From: Flavobacterium reichenbachii | GTDB taxonomy: Bacteria > Bacteroidota > Bacteroidia > Flavobacteriales > Flavobacteriaceae | Direction: 5' to 3' | Assembly: GCF_002217435.1 (NCBI RefSeq) | Contig: NZ_MUHF01000019.1 | Coordinates: 113,767 to 177,766, forward strand | Length of the DNA: 64,000 nucleotides | The notes under the pieces: generated by a model | The model's input: the letters and a program-made list of their open reading frames with translations, nothing else | Told to the model about the DNA's origin: nothing | Database searches by the model: none | Program-made: the position numbers and the translations under genes | In this document: positions 25,282-35,325 of the stretch, piece after piece | How positions within the stretch are numbered: the stretch's first letter is position 1 | How the letters are laid out: each line of letters begins with the position of its first letter

Positions 25282-25290
25282 TTCGTGCGT

Positions 25291-26031
25291 ATGAATATTA
25301 TCAAAAAAATATTTTCTAAATCCCGTTCTCTAGAAGACGGGATTTTTTTTGACACTATTCAGAAAATTCTTGGATTTCAGCCTGCAAATATCGATTTTTA
25401 TAAAAAAGCCTTTACACATCGCTCTTCAAATAAATTAGATCAGGCAGGAAATCCTATAAATTATGAACGATTAGAATTCTTAGGAGATGCTATGCTGAGT
25501 GCTGTAATAGCGGCGCATTTATTTAATAAGGCACCTAATGGCGACGAGGGTTACCTAACAAAAATGCGTTCTAAAATCGTAAGCCGCGAACACCTTAATG
25601 AATTAGGTAAAGATCTAAATTTAGTTCGTTTTGTGGAGAGCAAAGTGCCTATTCAGCATTTTGGAGAAAACATTCATGGTAATATTTTCGAATCTTTGGT
25701 AGGTGCAATTTATTTAGATAAAGGATATCCTTTTTGCGAGAAGTTTATTCAAAAAAGAGTGATTACTCCTTATGTAGATATAGCAAGGCTTGAAGGCAAA
25801 GTAATTAGTTATAAAAGTTTGGTTATCGAATGGTGTCAGAAAGAAAAGAGAATCTTTCATTATGACATTTTTGAAGATAACGGAATTGACGGACAGCGTT
25901 TATTTGGTGTAAAATTAAGTATAGACGACAAAGTAATCGCAAGAGCAAGAGCAACTTCAAAAAAGAAAGCTGAAGAAAAAGCATCGCAGAGAGCATACTT
26001 TGCATTTCAAGAGAAAATAGACAAGAAATAG
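25291..26031 (+). CDS. rnc: Ribonuclease III
   Basis: Processes double-stranded RNA, including rRNA precursors. 246 aa from the ATG at 25291; a GTG at 25285 is possible. The nuclease domain has the signature NYERLEFLGDAML and the second acidic cluster HGNIFESLVGAIYLD. The C-terminal dsRNA-binding domain spans about residues 170-243 (GVKLSIDDKVIARARATSKKKAEEKAS). Nine bp after fabF, so co-transcribed. Confidence 0.97.
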   Translation: MNIIKKIFSKSRSLEDGIFFDTIQKILGFQPANIDFYKKAFTHRSSNKLDQAGNPINYERLEFLGDAMLSAVIAAHLFNKAPNGDEGYLTKMRSKIVSREHLNELGKDLNLVRFVESKVPIQHFGENIHGNIFESLVGAIYLDKGYPFCEKFIQKRVITPYVDIARLEGKVISYKSLVIEWCQKEKRIFHYDIFEDNGIDGQRLFGVKLSIDDKVIARARATSKKKAEEKASQRAYFAFQEKIDKK

Positions 26032-26156
26032 CTACAAAAATGCTCTAAGTATCTTAAAGCTATAACGTTTTCGTTTATAAATTAACAAAAACATACACCT
26101 GTTAATTATTGATGCTTCATTAGAAATAGTATATTTACACCTTGATTTTTCATGAC

Positions 26157-26645
26157 ATGGCTATTCATAGATTGGATTTAGACGAATTTGACGAAATTGA
26201 TTATTATTTAATGGCAATTCATACTTCATTAGAAGATTATAGATTGGCCTATTTTATCAATAAAAACCTTCCGATTAACTTAAGTAAGAGCAAAAACGAG
26301 ATCCATGCTCAAACAAAAGAAGGCGAGGCAAATTTTTCGAGATTCTATTATTATGACTCCGAAAAAGCGGTCTCATGGAATTTAATTCAGAATAAAAACG
26401 AAATCATTTCTGTGAGTAAGAATGATTTTCAGAATTTGTTTTCTAATGAAACAAGTGAGGTTTCTACGACAATTCATTTACTTCCTGAATTCAAAAAAGT
26501 AGATTTTTTCCTGAAAATTGAAAATAGCGAAGAGGCGCTGGATTTTTCAGACATTCAACAAAAATTAAATACCATAGAAAGTATCGCTGCTATTTATGCG
26601 GTTGATACGGACAAAATAAAATCAAAAAACAATCTAATTTTTTAA
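26157..26645 (+). CDS. IPExxxVDY family protein
   Basis: 162 aa, family of unknown function found next to pyk in Flavobacteria. The naming motif appears as LPEFKKVDFFL (IPExxxVDY with conservative changes) near residues 115-125. The ATG at 26157 is preferred; the frame extends to a TTG at 26142. It ends 5 bp before pyk, so the two are one transcript and a role linked to glycolysis or its regulation is possible but unproven. Confidence 0.8.
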   Translation: MAIHRLDLDEFDEIDYYLMAIHTSLEDYRLAYFINKNLPINLSKSKNEIHAQTKEGEANFSRFYYYDSEKAVSWNLIQNKNEIISVSKNDFQNLFSNETSEVSTTIHLLPEFKKVDFFLKIENSEEALDFSDIQQKLNTIESIAAIYAVDTDKIKSKNNLIF

Positions 26646-26650
26646 AAAAA

Positions 26651-28084
26651 ATGTTAACAAACAAGAAAACCAAAATTGTAGCTACACTTGGTCCCGCATG
26701 TAGTACAAGAGAGATTATCAAGGATATGATCGAGGCAGGGGTTAATGTGTTTAGAGTCAATTTTTCGCATGCTGATTACGAAGGAGTAATAGAGAAAATT
26801 AATATCATTAGAGGTCTAAACGAAGAGTTTGGTTACACTACAGCAATCCTTGGAGATTTGCAAGGACCAAAACTTAGAGTTGGTGTGATGGAAGAAGGAA
26901 CAGTTGTACACGATGGTGACAATATTACTTTTACAACTGCTGAAGATATTATTGGAAATGCTCAAAAAGTTTTCATGAAATATCAAAATTTTCCAAATGA
27001 TGTTAATCCAGGTGAGCGTATTTTGCTTGACGATGGTAAATTGATTTTCGAAATTGTTTCGACAGATAAAAAAACAGAGGTTGTAGCCAAAGTTATTCAA
27101 GGTGGAGAATTAAAATCTAAAAAAGGAGTTAATCTTCCGAACACTAAGATTTCTTTACCGGCTTTGACTGAAAAAGATATTGCTGATGCTATTTTTGCAA
27201 TTGAACAAAAAGTAGACTGGATCGCACTTTCATTCGTGAAAACTCCTCGCGATTTACAAGATTTACAAGAATTGATCGCTAAGCATTCTGAATATAAAAT
27301 TCCAATTGTTGCTAAAATTGAAATGCCGGAAGCTCTTGAGAACATGGATAAAATTATAGCATATTGTGATGCTTTAATGGTTGCACGTGGAGATCTAGGA
27401 GTTGAACTTCCTGCACACGAAGTACCATTGGTTCAAAAAGATTTGATCCGCAGAGCAAAAATCGCAAGAATTCCAGTTATTGTGGCAACACAAATGATGG
27501 AAACAATGATTACAAGTTTAACTCCAACGAGAGCAGAAGTAAATGACGTTGCCAACTCTGTAATGGATGGTGCAGATGCGGTAATGCTTTCTGGAGAAAC
27601 TGCAACAGGAAATTATCCTGTACAAGTTATTCAAAGAATGACTCAGATTTGTGAAGCTGTAGAGGATTCTCCGCTAATTCAGGTTCCACAAAATACACCA
27701 CAAATTAAAACAAAACGTTTTGTTACTAAAACAGTTTGTCACCAAGCTGCATTATTGGCAAATGAAATTGGCGCTAAAGCAATTTGTACATTGACAAACA
27801 GCGGTTACACAGCTTTTCAAATTTCTGCATGGAGACCATCTTCTGCGCATATTTTAGTTTTTACTTCAAATAGAAGAATCTTAACACAATTGAATTTATT
27901 ATGGGGAGTTAAATCATTCTACTATGATAATGAAAATAGTACAGACGATACTGTAACAGATGTAAATAAAATGGCTGTTGAAAAAGGATATGCTGCAAAA
28001 GGAGATTATTTAATCAATCTTGCCGCTATGCCAATTAAAGACAAAGGAATGGTAAATACCATGAGAGTTTCTGAAATAGAATAG
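26651..28084 (+). CDS. pyk: Pyruvate kinase
   Basis: Final ATP-producing step of glycolysis. 477 aa, usual length. The KTKIVATLGPA N-terminus, FRVNFSHADYE, the GDLQGPKLRVG block, the catalytic VAKIEMPEALEN (Lys and Glu), MVARGDLGVELP and MLSGETATGNYPV are all intact. The C-terminal allosteric-type domain is present. Paired with the IPExxxVDY gene and ended by a strong terminator. Confidence 0.98.
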   Translation: MLTNKKTKIVATLGPACSTREIIKDMIEAGVNVFRVNFSHADYEGVIEKINIIRGLNEEFGYTTAILGDLQGPKLRVGVMEEGTVVHDGDNITFTTAEDIIGNAQKVFMKYQNFPNDVNPGERILLDDGKLIFEIVSTDKKTEVVAKVIQGGELKSKKGVNLPNTKISLPALTEKDIADAIFAIEQKVDWIALSFVKTPRDLQDLQELIAKHSEYKIPIVAKIEMPEALENMDKIIAYCDALMVARGDLGVELPAHEVPLVQKDLIRRAKIARIPVIVATQMMETMITSLTPTRAEVNDVANSVMDGADAVMLSGETATGNYPVQVIQRMTQICEAVEDSPLIQVPQNTPQIKTKRFVTKTVCHQAALLANEIGAKAICTLTNSGYTAFQISAWRPSSAHILVFTSNRRILTQLNLLWGVKSFYYDNENSTDDTVTDVNKMAVEKGYAAKGDYLINLAAMPIKDKGMVNTMRVSEIE

Positions 28085-28105
28085 TTTCTTTAAAATAGAT
28101 TATTG

Positions 28106-28140
28106 AAAAAACCATCCGATTTACCGGATGGTTTTTTTTT
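28106..28140 (+). terminator. Terminator after pyk
   Basis: AAAAAACCATCCG pairs with CGGATGGTTTTTT, loop ATTTAC, 22 bp after the pyk stop. Confidence 0.9.
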
Positions 28141-28217
28141 GCTTTATATTTTTTCATCATATTTCTTTCTATTTAAAAATACTCCAATTCAAAACCTTCA
28201 AATCAAGAAATTTTAAT

Positions 28218-28381
28218 CTTGCAACACTTATAAGATGCAGTATTTGAGGGTCAAAATAAAATTCTCATGATGTTGCAAGTTATAATTTGCAACCACGTAG
28301 GATGATATAAGTAGGATAATTCTTTTTTTTATTCCCTAATTTTGAAGCACTTAAGAACGTTTAAAAAAATATTTGTTGCAA
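28218..28381. promoter_or_regulatory. Cluster of TTGCAA sites upstream of the sulfatase
   Basis: The 437-bp gap before the sulfatase contains no ORF but four TTGCAA hexamers: within CTTGCAACA (28218) and its inverse TGTTGCAAG (28271), and at 28287 and 28376. The first two make a 9-bp inverted repeat 44 bp apart. They could be regulator sites for the sulfatase locus; the base composition makes chance possible. Confidence 0.35.
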
Positions 28382-28521
28382 ATTCCTCCGTCTGTATCAA
28401 ATTAAAAATTGAAAGAAGCAGCTTTAATAGAAGTTGTTTTCCGGCTTGATTTATAAAAAGTTTAATTCACTTTTTACATAAAAAATCTTATACAAATCAA
28501 TTATTAACAAATCTTATAACC

Positions 28522-30162
28522 ATGAAACAAATTAAACTTCGAAATGTGATGATGCTTTTAGCATTAGTATGCTTCACAATTGTTCAGGTGAAAGCTCAGA
28601 ATAACAAAAAACCAAATATTCTAATAATATGGGGAGACGATATCGGTACAAGTAATATTAGTGCTTACAGCAGTGGTTTAATGGGATATACAACTCCTAA
28701 TATCGACAGAATTGCCAATGAAGGTGAGCGGTTTTTGCATTACTATGGAGAACAAAGCTGTACAGCGGGGCGCGCTGCATTCCTTACTGGACAACATGGA
28801 ATTAGAACTGGGTTAACAAAAGTGGGATATCCAGGTGCACCAATGGGAATGAGCCAGTTAGATCCTTCGATTGGAGGAATCATGAAAAATTTGGGTTATG
28901 TTACAGGACAATTTGGTAAAAACCATGTTGGAGACCGTAACGAAAATCTGCCAACTGTAAATGGTTTCGATGAATTCTTTGGAAACCTATATCACTTAAA
29001 TGCAGAAGAAGAACCAGAATTGCCGGATTATCCTAAAGATCCTGCCTATCTGGCAAAATTTGGACCAAGAGGAGTGTTAAAATGTACCGCTGCAAATGCA
29101 GATGACGGCACTACTGATCCTCGTTTTGGAAAAGTTGGAAAACAAAGAATTGAAGATACGGGTCCGTTAACTAAAAAAAGAATGGAAACTGTAGACGATG
29201 AAACTTCTGCAGCGGCTATTGATTTTATTAAAAGACAAACTGCAGCAGGAAAACCTTTCTTTTGCTGGTGGAATGGGACGCGCATGCACTTGCGCACACA
29301 TGTAAGACCAGAGCATCGAGGTAAATACACACATGGAGACAGTGAATATATTGATGGTATGATCGAGCATGACATGACTGTGGGAACATTATTAAAAGCA
29401 CTGGATGATCTGGGAATTGCAGATAATACAATTGTAGTTTATTCTACAGACAATGGCCCTCACATGAACACTTGGCCTGATGGCGCTATGACGCCATTTC
29501 GTTCAGAGAAAAATACTAACTGGGAAGGAGCATTTCGTGTTCCTTGTATTGTACGCTGGCCTGGAGTTATTAAACCAGGTACTATAACCAATGAACTGAT
29601 GTCGCATAATGACTGGATGCCCACTTTAGCTTCAATCGCAGGAGAGCCGGATTTAATAAAAAAATTATTGACAGGCTACAGTGCTAATGGAAAAAGCTAC
29701 AAGGTGCATCTGGACGGATTCGATCAATCTGCTTTATTGAGAGGAACAGGACCGAGTGTTCGAGATAAATTCTTTTATTCCGATGATGATGGTCTATTGG
29801 TCGGAATGCGTCAGGGGGATTATAAATTTGTATACGCAGAACAACGTATGCAAGGAACAATGGGCTTATGGGGAGAACCTTTCACCAAATTAAGACTGCA
29901 AAAAATATTCAATTTGTATCAGGATCCTTATGAAAGAGCTGATATTACCTCTAATACCTATTGGGATTGGATCCTGGACCATGTTCAGCTTGCCTATGGA
30001 AATATTGCAGAAGTTGTAACATTTGCAGAAACCTTCAAAGCGTATCCTCCACGTTCTATTCCTCCAAGTTTTTCACCTTATACTATTATGGACGAGGTAC
30101 TTGACGAAATTAAATTGAAGAAAACAATTGAAAAAGACGTGCTTCCTGCAAAGAAAAAATAA
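28522..30162 (+). CDS. Exported arylsulfatase-type sulfatase
   Basis: Type I sulfatase hydrolysing sulfate esters, 546 aa with a signal peptide ending at VKAQ (residue 26). The formylglycine signature is SCTAGRAAFLTGQ with C80 as the residue to be modified (C-x-A-x-R form). Metal-binding WGDDIG (D39, D40) and the late STDNGPH block are present. No sulfatase-maturating enzyme is in the window, so maturation must come from elsewhere. It heads a group of envelope genes and is followed by a HAD lipoprotein. The substrate is unknown. Confidence 0.9.
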   Translation: MKQIKLRNVMMLLALVCFTIVQVKAQNNKKPNILIIWGDDIGTSNISAYSSGLMGYTTPNIDRIANEGERFLHYYGEQSCTAGRAAFLTGQHGIRTGLTKVGYPGAPMGMSQLDPSIGGIMKNLGYVTGQFGKNHVGDRNENLPTVNGFDEFFGNLYHLNAEEEPELPDYPKDPAYLAKFGPRGVLKCTAANADDGTTDPRFGKVGKQRIEDTGPLTKKRMETVDDETSAAAIDFIKRQTAAGKPFFCWWNGTRMHLRTHVRPEHRGKYTHGDSEYIDGMIEHDMTVGTLLKALDDLGIADNTIVVYSTDNGPHMNTWPDGAMTPFRSEKNTNWEGAFRVPCIVRWPGVIKPGTITNELMSHNDWMPTLASIAGEPDLIKKLLTGYSANGKSYKVHLDGFDQSALLRGTGPSVRDKFFYSDDDGLLVGMRQGDYKFVYAEQRMQGTMGLWGEPFTKLRLQKIFNLYQDPYERADITSNTYWDWILDHVQLAYGNIAEVVTFAETFKAYPPRSIPPSFSPYTIMDEVLDEIKLKKTIEKDVLPAKKK

Positions 30163-30225
30163 ATAGAAAAAACAGAGTCTAAACTTTTAAAGTTCAAGGC
30201 TCTGTTTGCCTAAAAAATCAAGATC

Positions 30226-31239
30226 ATGTATAGAAAAATATATCTAGTACCCCTATTTCTATTTTTACTGATTTCCTGTAAAAAAAATGAAGCAACCGCT
30301 ACTGCAAATCCTAAAGACAGTACGGCTGCTGTTGCCTATAGCGATAATCCACTGCCAAGCTGGAACGATGGCAAATTAAAAAATGACATTATTGCCTACG
30401 TAAAAAAAGTCACTACAAAAGATACTCCGGATTTTATTCCGGTAGAAGATAGAATTGCCACTTTTGATAATGACGGAACACTTTGGGCTGAAAAACCCTT
30501 GGCTCAGGAATTATTTGCTTATTACAGAGTGAAGAAAATGATTGAAGCCAATCCTGCTTTAGCACAAAAACAACCGTTTAAAGCTGTGGTAGAAAAAGAT
30601 AAAACCTTTTTTGAAAAAGGCGGCGAAAAAGCTTTAATAGAATTAGTTGCGGCTACTCATACCGGTCTGACCGAAGATGAGTTTGAGATTTCGGCTAAAG
30701 ATTTTTACGCTACAGCAAAGTATCCGGGAAAAAATGTTTCTTTAAAACAGATTAGATACCAGCCTCAATTAGAGTTACTAAATTACCTCCGTGCCAACGG
30801 ATTCAAAACGTTTATTGTAACAGGCGGAACAGTTGAATTTGTTCGTGCAATATCTCAGGATTTTTACGGAGTTCCAAAAAGTCAGGTAGTGGGAACTTCT
30901 TTTAAATATTCGTTCGATGACACTTCAAACAGCATTAAAAGAGAACCTGCTTTAGATCATTTTAATGATAAAGGAGGTAAACCTGCCGCCATACAATTAC
31001 ATATTGGCCAGCGTCCCGTTTTTGCTTGCGGCAACGAAGGTGGTGCCGGTGATATTGCCATGCTGCAGTATTCGCAGGGTAATACACATCCTTCTTTTCA
31101 ATTGCTGGTCAACCATAATGATTCTATCAGAGAATACAGTTATCAGGAAAAAGATAATCTGTCATTGAATACAGCTGCTAAAAACAAATGGCATGTAGTG
31201 AGTATAAAAGACGATTGGAAGAAAGTTTTTGCAGATTAA
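30226..31239 (+). CDS. HAD-superfamily phosphatase lipoprotein
   Basis: 337 aa. Lipobox with C18 (LLISC) followed by KKNE, so the protein is a lipoprotein outside the cytoplasm. The HAD core has the nucleophile motif FDNDGTLWAEK (D81, D83), FKTFIVTGGTVEFV (motif II Thr) and a late CGNEGGAGDIAML block with the acidic motif IV. Likely a phosphomonoesterase. It sits between the sulfatase and a beta-barrel gene, a combination I believe recurs in other Gram-negative genomes. Confidence 0.85.
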   Translation: MYRKIYLVPLFLFLLISCKKNEATATANPKDSTAAVAYSDNPLPSWNDGKLKNDIIAYVKKVTTKDTPDFIPVEDRIATFDNDGTLWAEKPLAQELFAYYRVKKMIEANPALAQKQPFKAVVEKDKTFFEKGGEKALIELVAATHTGLTEDEFEISAKDFYATAKYPGKNVSLKQIRYQPQLELLNYLRANGFKTFIVTGGTVEFVRAISQDFYGVPKSQVVGTSFKYSFDDTSNSIKREPALDHFNDKGGKPAAIQLHIGQRPVFACGNEGGAGDIAMLQYSQGNTHPSFQLLVNHNDSIREYSYQEKDNLSLNTAAKNKWHVVSIKDDWKKVFAD

Positions 31240-31253
31240 TAAATTTAACTATC

Positions 31254-32084
31254 ATGAAAAGATCCAAAACCGGCTTTGAGTTTAAAATTCTAACTACTAT
31301 TGTTTTTACTTTGGTTTCTTTTGCGGTAATTGCTCAGGAAACTGAGCCAAAAGCAGGAGCAAGTGCACAAGAACTGGCAGATAAATTGGCAAACCCTGTC
31401 GCAAGTTTGATTAGTGTGCCTTTGCAGAATAATCTAAGCTATGGTATTGGCCCTTTTAATGGTTCAAAATATACGATCAATATACAGCCGATAATTCCTT
31501 TTAAATTAACAGAAAATCTAAATTTAATTACTCGTTATATAGTACCAGTTGTAGATCAAAGAGATATTACAGGCGAAAACACACATGAATTTGGTCTAAG
31601 TGATGCAACAATTACAGCATTTTTTGCTCCCAAAACCAAAGGACTTATTTTAGGAATCGGACCCGCATTTTTAGTTCCAACAGCTACAGATAAACTACTA
31701 GGAACCGAGAAATTTGGCATTGGTCCAAGTGTATTAGTTATGCATCAGGGAAAAGGCCTTTCAATTGGTTTTATTGCCAATCAAATTTGGTCAGTTGCAG
31801 GAGATGAAAATCGTGCCGATGTGAATCAATTTTATACACAAATATTCCTTTCTCATAGTTACAAAAGCGGTGCGAGTTTAGGTATTAATGCTGAAATTAC
31901 TCAAAACTGGGAAGCAAAAACAACACTAATTTCATTAAATCCTTCCATAGGAGCTGTAACAAAACTGGGGAATCAGGTAGTTCAATTTGCTATTTCTCCT
32001 TTAATTCCGATAACTGGACCTTCGCAAATTAAGCCAGATTGGGGCTTGAGAGTTACTTTAGGCTTTGTGTTTCCTGGCTCTTAA
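31254..32084 (+). CDS. Outer-membrane beta-barrel protein, transporter-like
   Basis: 276 aa from the ATG at 31254, which gives a proper signal peptide (hydrophobic stretch ending AVIAQ). An in-frame ATG at 31188 lies inside the preceding gene. The mature part alternates polar and hydrophobic residues in short strands and ends with GLRVTLGFVF, a barrel-like C-terminus. It resembles neuromodulation/MetA-type outer-membrane transporters. Probably co-transcribed with the HAD lipoprotein (14 bp spacing). Confidence 0.7.
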   Translation: MKRSKTGFEFKILTTIVFTLVSFAVIAQETEPKAGASAQELADKLANPVASLISVPLQNNLSYGIGPFNGSKYTINIQPIIPFKLTENLNLITRYIVPVVDQRDITGENTHEFGLSDATITAFFAPKTKGLILGIGPAFLVPTATDKLLGTEKFGIGPSVLVMHQGKGLSIGFIANQIWSVAGDENRADVNQFYTQIFLSHSYKSGASLGINAEITQNWEAKTTLISLNPSIGAVTKLGNQVVQFAISPLIPITGPSQIKPDWGLRVTLGFVFPGS

Positions 32085-32325
32085 ATATTTGATAATTAGA
32101 AAATTGCACAGCCAAATAAGAAAAACCTTCTTTTTTGATAAAGTAAGAATATTTTTAGTTATAATAAATTTTATTCGATAAAAATGATTTACCTTTGATA
32201 TATAACTTATTGTTATTTAGGTTATTAAATTGTTTTTGTTTTGAATTTAACCCCCATTTTTTTTCATTCAGGATTTAATAATCTTGAGTTAAACAATTTT
32301 AATTAATAATTTAAAATACCACAAG

Positions 32326-32904
32326 ATGAATACCAAACAAACAAATCTTCGAATCCTCCCAATATTATTTTTGGGTTTAATTTACAGCTGTTCCCCAACT
32401 GTAAAAGTTACTACCGATTATGATCACTCGGCAAATTTTGGAGAATACAAAACCTTTGCAGTATATGATCTAAAAGCACAGCAAGGACAGGTAAACCAAT
32501 TAAATGTTGACCGTGTTACCAATGCAATTCGTGCAGGAATGATTGCCAAAGGATTTACAGAAAGCGATAATCCCGACTTGAAAGTAAATGCCGTTTCCAT
32601 CCTAAAAAATAAAACCTCAGTATCAGCAAACACTGATTTTTATGGTTATGGAGGAATGTATCGTCCATACGGATATTGGGGTGGCGGTGCTATGATGGGC
32701 GGCGCAAACACTACATTTAATACCTACGATTATGTCGATGGCTCCTTAATTATTGACATTGTATCTGCTAAAACTCAAAAACTGCTATGGCAGGGAATTG
32801 GTAATGCTGAAATTGACAGCAAGCCAGATAATCCTGAAGAATTCATTAATGGTGCTGTTAAAAAAATTCTGGAAGGTTTTCCTCCCGGAGCAGTACAAAA
32901 ATAA
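32326..32904 (+). CDS. DUF4136 lipoprotein
   Basis: 192 aa with lipobox C22 (LIYSC). The DUF4136 pattern is visible: VTTDYDHSANFGEYKTFAVYD near the N-terminus, ending with a GSLIIDIVSAKTQKLLWQG strand pair and a conserved AVKKILEGFPP helix. An internal Gly/Tyr-rich stretch (YGYGGMYRPYGYWGGG) is typical. Function unknown, envelope-associated. Confidence 0.85.
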   Translation: MNTKQTNLRILPILFLGLIYSCSPTVKVTTDYDHSANFGEYKTFAVYDLKAQQGQVNQLNVDRVTNAIRAGMIAKGFTESDNPDLKVNAVSILKNKTSVSANTDFYGYGGMYRPYGYWGGGAMMGGANTTFNTYDYVDGSLIIDIVSAKTQKLLWQGIGNAEIDSKPDNPEEFINGAVKKILEGFPPGAVQK

Positions 32905-33034
32905 ACCGAATCTTTATTTATATGAGTTGTATTTCAGTTGAGAAGTACAACCTGTATAAAATGCGTTTGTATTTTCTATTTGTTTAGAATCAAATAGAAG
33001 ATGAACAATCTAATTGTAATTATACTTAAAAATT

Positions 33035-34243
33035 ATGATTGACATTATACTTTCGCTTTTCTTTTTTATAGCTGCAATTGTTGGCTTTGCGACCTCTTTT
33101 AGAGTTCTTTTTTCAAAGAAAAATTACTCCAGGTGTTTTTTCTTAGGACTTTTTCTACTCAGTCTGGCCATTGTTAGCATCTATAATTTTTACTTGTATG
33201 CAAATGTTTTTAGAGATTTTCCAGATCTGCTTATAATTGCAAAATCTTTTATTTTTTTAGCAGCTCCATGTGCTTTTTTGTATGTTCGAAATGTACTGTT
33301 TCCGCAGTGGTTTTTCAAAAAATACGAGTGGCTTCATTTTTTGCCCTTTCTAATATATTTCTCGCTGACTCTTATGGCTTTAGCAGGAAATCATGTTGAC
33401 ATTTATGCTATTGATAATCTTTTGGCCAGAACAAAAAGTCCGTTTTCAATGTTGAGTTTAAGCATTTGGCTTTTGTATGCATTTTGTCAAACCATGATGG
33501 TCTTAGAATATGATCTGCAAAAATTTAAAGAAAATCAACAGCAAAAAATAAAAATTTTAAACTGGATCAGGATTTACAATTTGGTGGTTTTGGTTTTATT
33601 TTCTACACTTTTTGTGCATTTCTTTTTAATTAATAAAATTGATGCTTTAGAATTTTACTGTTCCTTTCTAATTGCTGCGGTGCTTATTTTTACTGTCGGA
33701 TGGCTTTACTTTAAACCGCAGATTTTTTATAATGCAGAAGATGATAATAGTGAAGAACTAAACTTTATAGAAGATAATTTTGAATCGATTATTTCAAAAG
33801 AAACAAAGTTTTCTTTGCCAGTGGCAAAAGAATTAACACCTGAGAAAAAAAAGCTGTATCTGGACAAATTAGAAAGCATTTTTGTGTCAAAAAAACTCTT
33901 TTTAAAGAAAGATTTAGTCATGCGCGATATAGCAGAAGAATCTGGAATTAGTGTAAATAATCTTTCAAATTTGATCAATTCAGAATTTAATCTTCATTTT
34001 CAGGATTACATCAATTTAAAACGAATAGAATATTTTAAGGAAAAAATAAACGATTCTGACTGGAAGGATTTATCACTCGAAGGAATGGCTTGGGCTTCTG
34101 GTTTTAAGTCGAGAACTACTTGTTTTAGGGCATTTATAAAACATACCGGAAAATCTCCTTCAGAATATTTCAGGATAATAAGGATCAGCACTCAAAAAAA
34201 CAAATCTTATTTTTTAAAAGATCTGCATACAGAGGAGAAATAG
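33035..34243 (+). CDS. Membrane-bound AraC-family regulator
   Basis: 402 aa. Residues 1-230 contain about seven hydrophobic segments; residues 290-385 are an AraC-type double helix-turn-helix (LVMRDIAEESGISVNNLSNLIN, then SLEGMAWASGFKSRTTCFRAF and TGKSPSEYFR). It probably senses an envelope signal and acts at nearby promoters while membrane-tethered. It lies 46 bp upstream of two outer-membrane protein genes on the same strand, the obvious candidate targets or operon partners. Confidence 0.85.
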   Translation: MIDIILSLFFFIAAIVGFATSFRVLFSKKNYSRCFFLGLFLLSLAIVSIYNFYLYANVFRDFPDLLIIAKSFIFLAAPCAFLYVRNVLFPQWFFKKYEWLHFLPFLIYFSLTLMALAGNHVDIYAIDNLLARTKSPFSMLSLSIWLLYAFCQTMMVLEYDLQKFKENQQQKIKILNWIRIYNLVVLVLFSTLFVHFFLINKIDALEFYCSFLIAAVLIFTVGWLYFKPQIFYNAEDDNSEELNFIEDNFESIISKETKFSLPVAKELTPEKKKLYLDKLESIFVSKKLFLKKDLVMRDIAEESGISVNNLSNLINSEFNLHFQDYINLKRIEYFKEKINDSDWKDLSLEGMAWASGFKSRTTCFRAFIKHTGKSPSEYFRIIRISTQKNKSYFLKDLHTEEK

Positions 34244-34289
34244 ATTGTAAAGATCGATTGTGAAGTTTTATTAATGTAAACAAGATACC

Positions 34290-35267
34290 ATGAAAACGAA
34301 AATGAAACAAAGACAAACAATAAAATCAGTACTAACATTATTATTTCTATTCTTTTTTATTTTTAGCCAGGCTCAGCTCAAAGGAGGTCATATTTTGGGA
34401 GCCATGGGATTGCAGTCGGGAACTCAGGCTCCAGCAAATACTTTGAGTGTGTATGTTCCAGGTTATTTTTATAATGCTTGTTCGTTACGAAATGAAGACG
34501 GAGACGAATCGATATCGAATCCTGATATAAATATGTTTATAACAGGTGCTGGTGCAGCTTATATAAGCGATCTTAAAATTTTGGGAGCCAATTATGGAGC
34601 AACGATTCTGCTTGCTTTTGCCTCCAATACCATACAGGGAAATACTATTGATTCTAAAAATTCACTTGCACTTACAGATATGTTTCTACAGCCTGTTCAG
34701 CTCGGCTGGCATAACAAAAGAGCCGATTTTGTTTTTAATTATTCCCTATATCTGCCCACAGGAAGATTCACCGCAGGAGCATCAGATAATGCAGGTTTAG
34801 GAATGTTTATTAATGAGTTTTCTGGAGGAACAACTTTGTTTTTTAATGATAAAAAAACCTTTCATTTTTCGGTTTTAGCATCTTATGAAATTAATGGAAA
34901 AAAGAAAGATACAGAAATTAAAACCGGAGACATTTTGAGTGTTGAAGGTGGTTTGGGTAAAACATTTTATATGATGAATGCTGAAAAAACGGCCCCAAAA
35001 TCTATATTGAATGCAGGATTGATTTATTATATGCAATTTAAAGTTTCTAATGATAAAATTCCCGCAGGAAATCTTATTCTGGAGCCCGAAAAAGACAGAA
35101 TCGGAGGAGTTGGTGCAGAGGTTAATTATTTTCATATCGGCTGTAGAACTTCTGCCGGATTGAGATGGATTTCTGAAATGGGTGCTGTAAACCGTTTTCA
35201 GGGAAATACTTTCTTTCTGACACTTGCCCATGTTTTTAGCCTGGAAAAAGAGAAAAATAATAAGTAG
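34290..35267 (+). CDS. Outer-membrane transporter of the MetA/SphA type
   Basis: 325 aa, signal peptide ending at FSQAQ. The mature sequence starts GGHILGAMGLQSGTQAP and has PGYFYN, ILGANYG and FNYSLYLPTGRF, matching the Phenol_MetA_deg family of outer-membrane proteins associated with hydrophobic compound uptake. The assignment is by pattern only. It follows the membrane-bound AraC regulator and precedes a second barrel protein. Confidence 0.75.
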   Translation: MKTKMKQRQTIKSVLTLLFLFFFIFSQAQLKGGHILGAMGLQSGTQAPANTLSVYVPGYFYNACSLRNEDGDESISNPDINMFITGAGAAYISDLKILGANYGATILLAFASNTIQGNTIDSKNSLALTDMFLQPVQLGWHNKRADFVFNYSLYLPTGRFTAGASDNAGLGMFINEFSGGTTLFFNDKKTFHFSVLASYEINGKKKDTEIKTGDILSVEGGLGKTFYMMNAEKTAPKSILNAGLIYYMQFKVSNDKIPAGNLILEPEKDRIGGVGAEVNYFHIGCRTSAGLRWISEMGAVNRFQGNTFFLTLAHVFSLEKEKNNK

Positions 35268-35325
35268 AATTTTATTTAAGCTGATGATTTTTAAATGAAT
35301 ATTATAAAATTTAAAATGAATGTAA

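Noticed and set aside
29046..29431. Minus-strand ORFs inside the sulfatase gene
   Set aside because: Overlapping antisense frames of a well-supported gene with no recognisable protein features.
31188..31253. Upstream start of the barrel gene at 31254
   Set aside because: It lies inside the preceding HAD lipoprotein gene and would bury the signal peptide.
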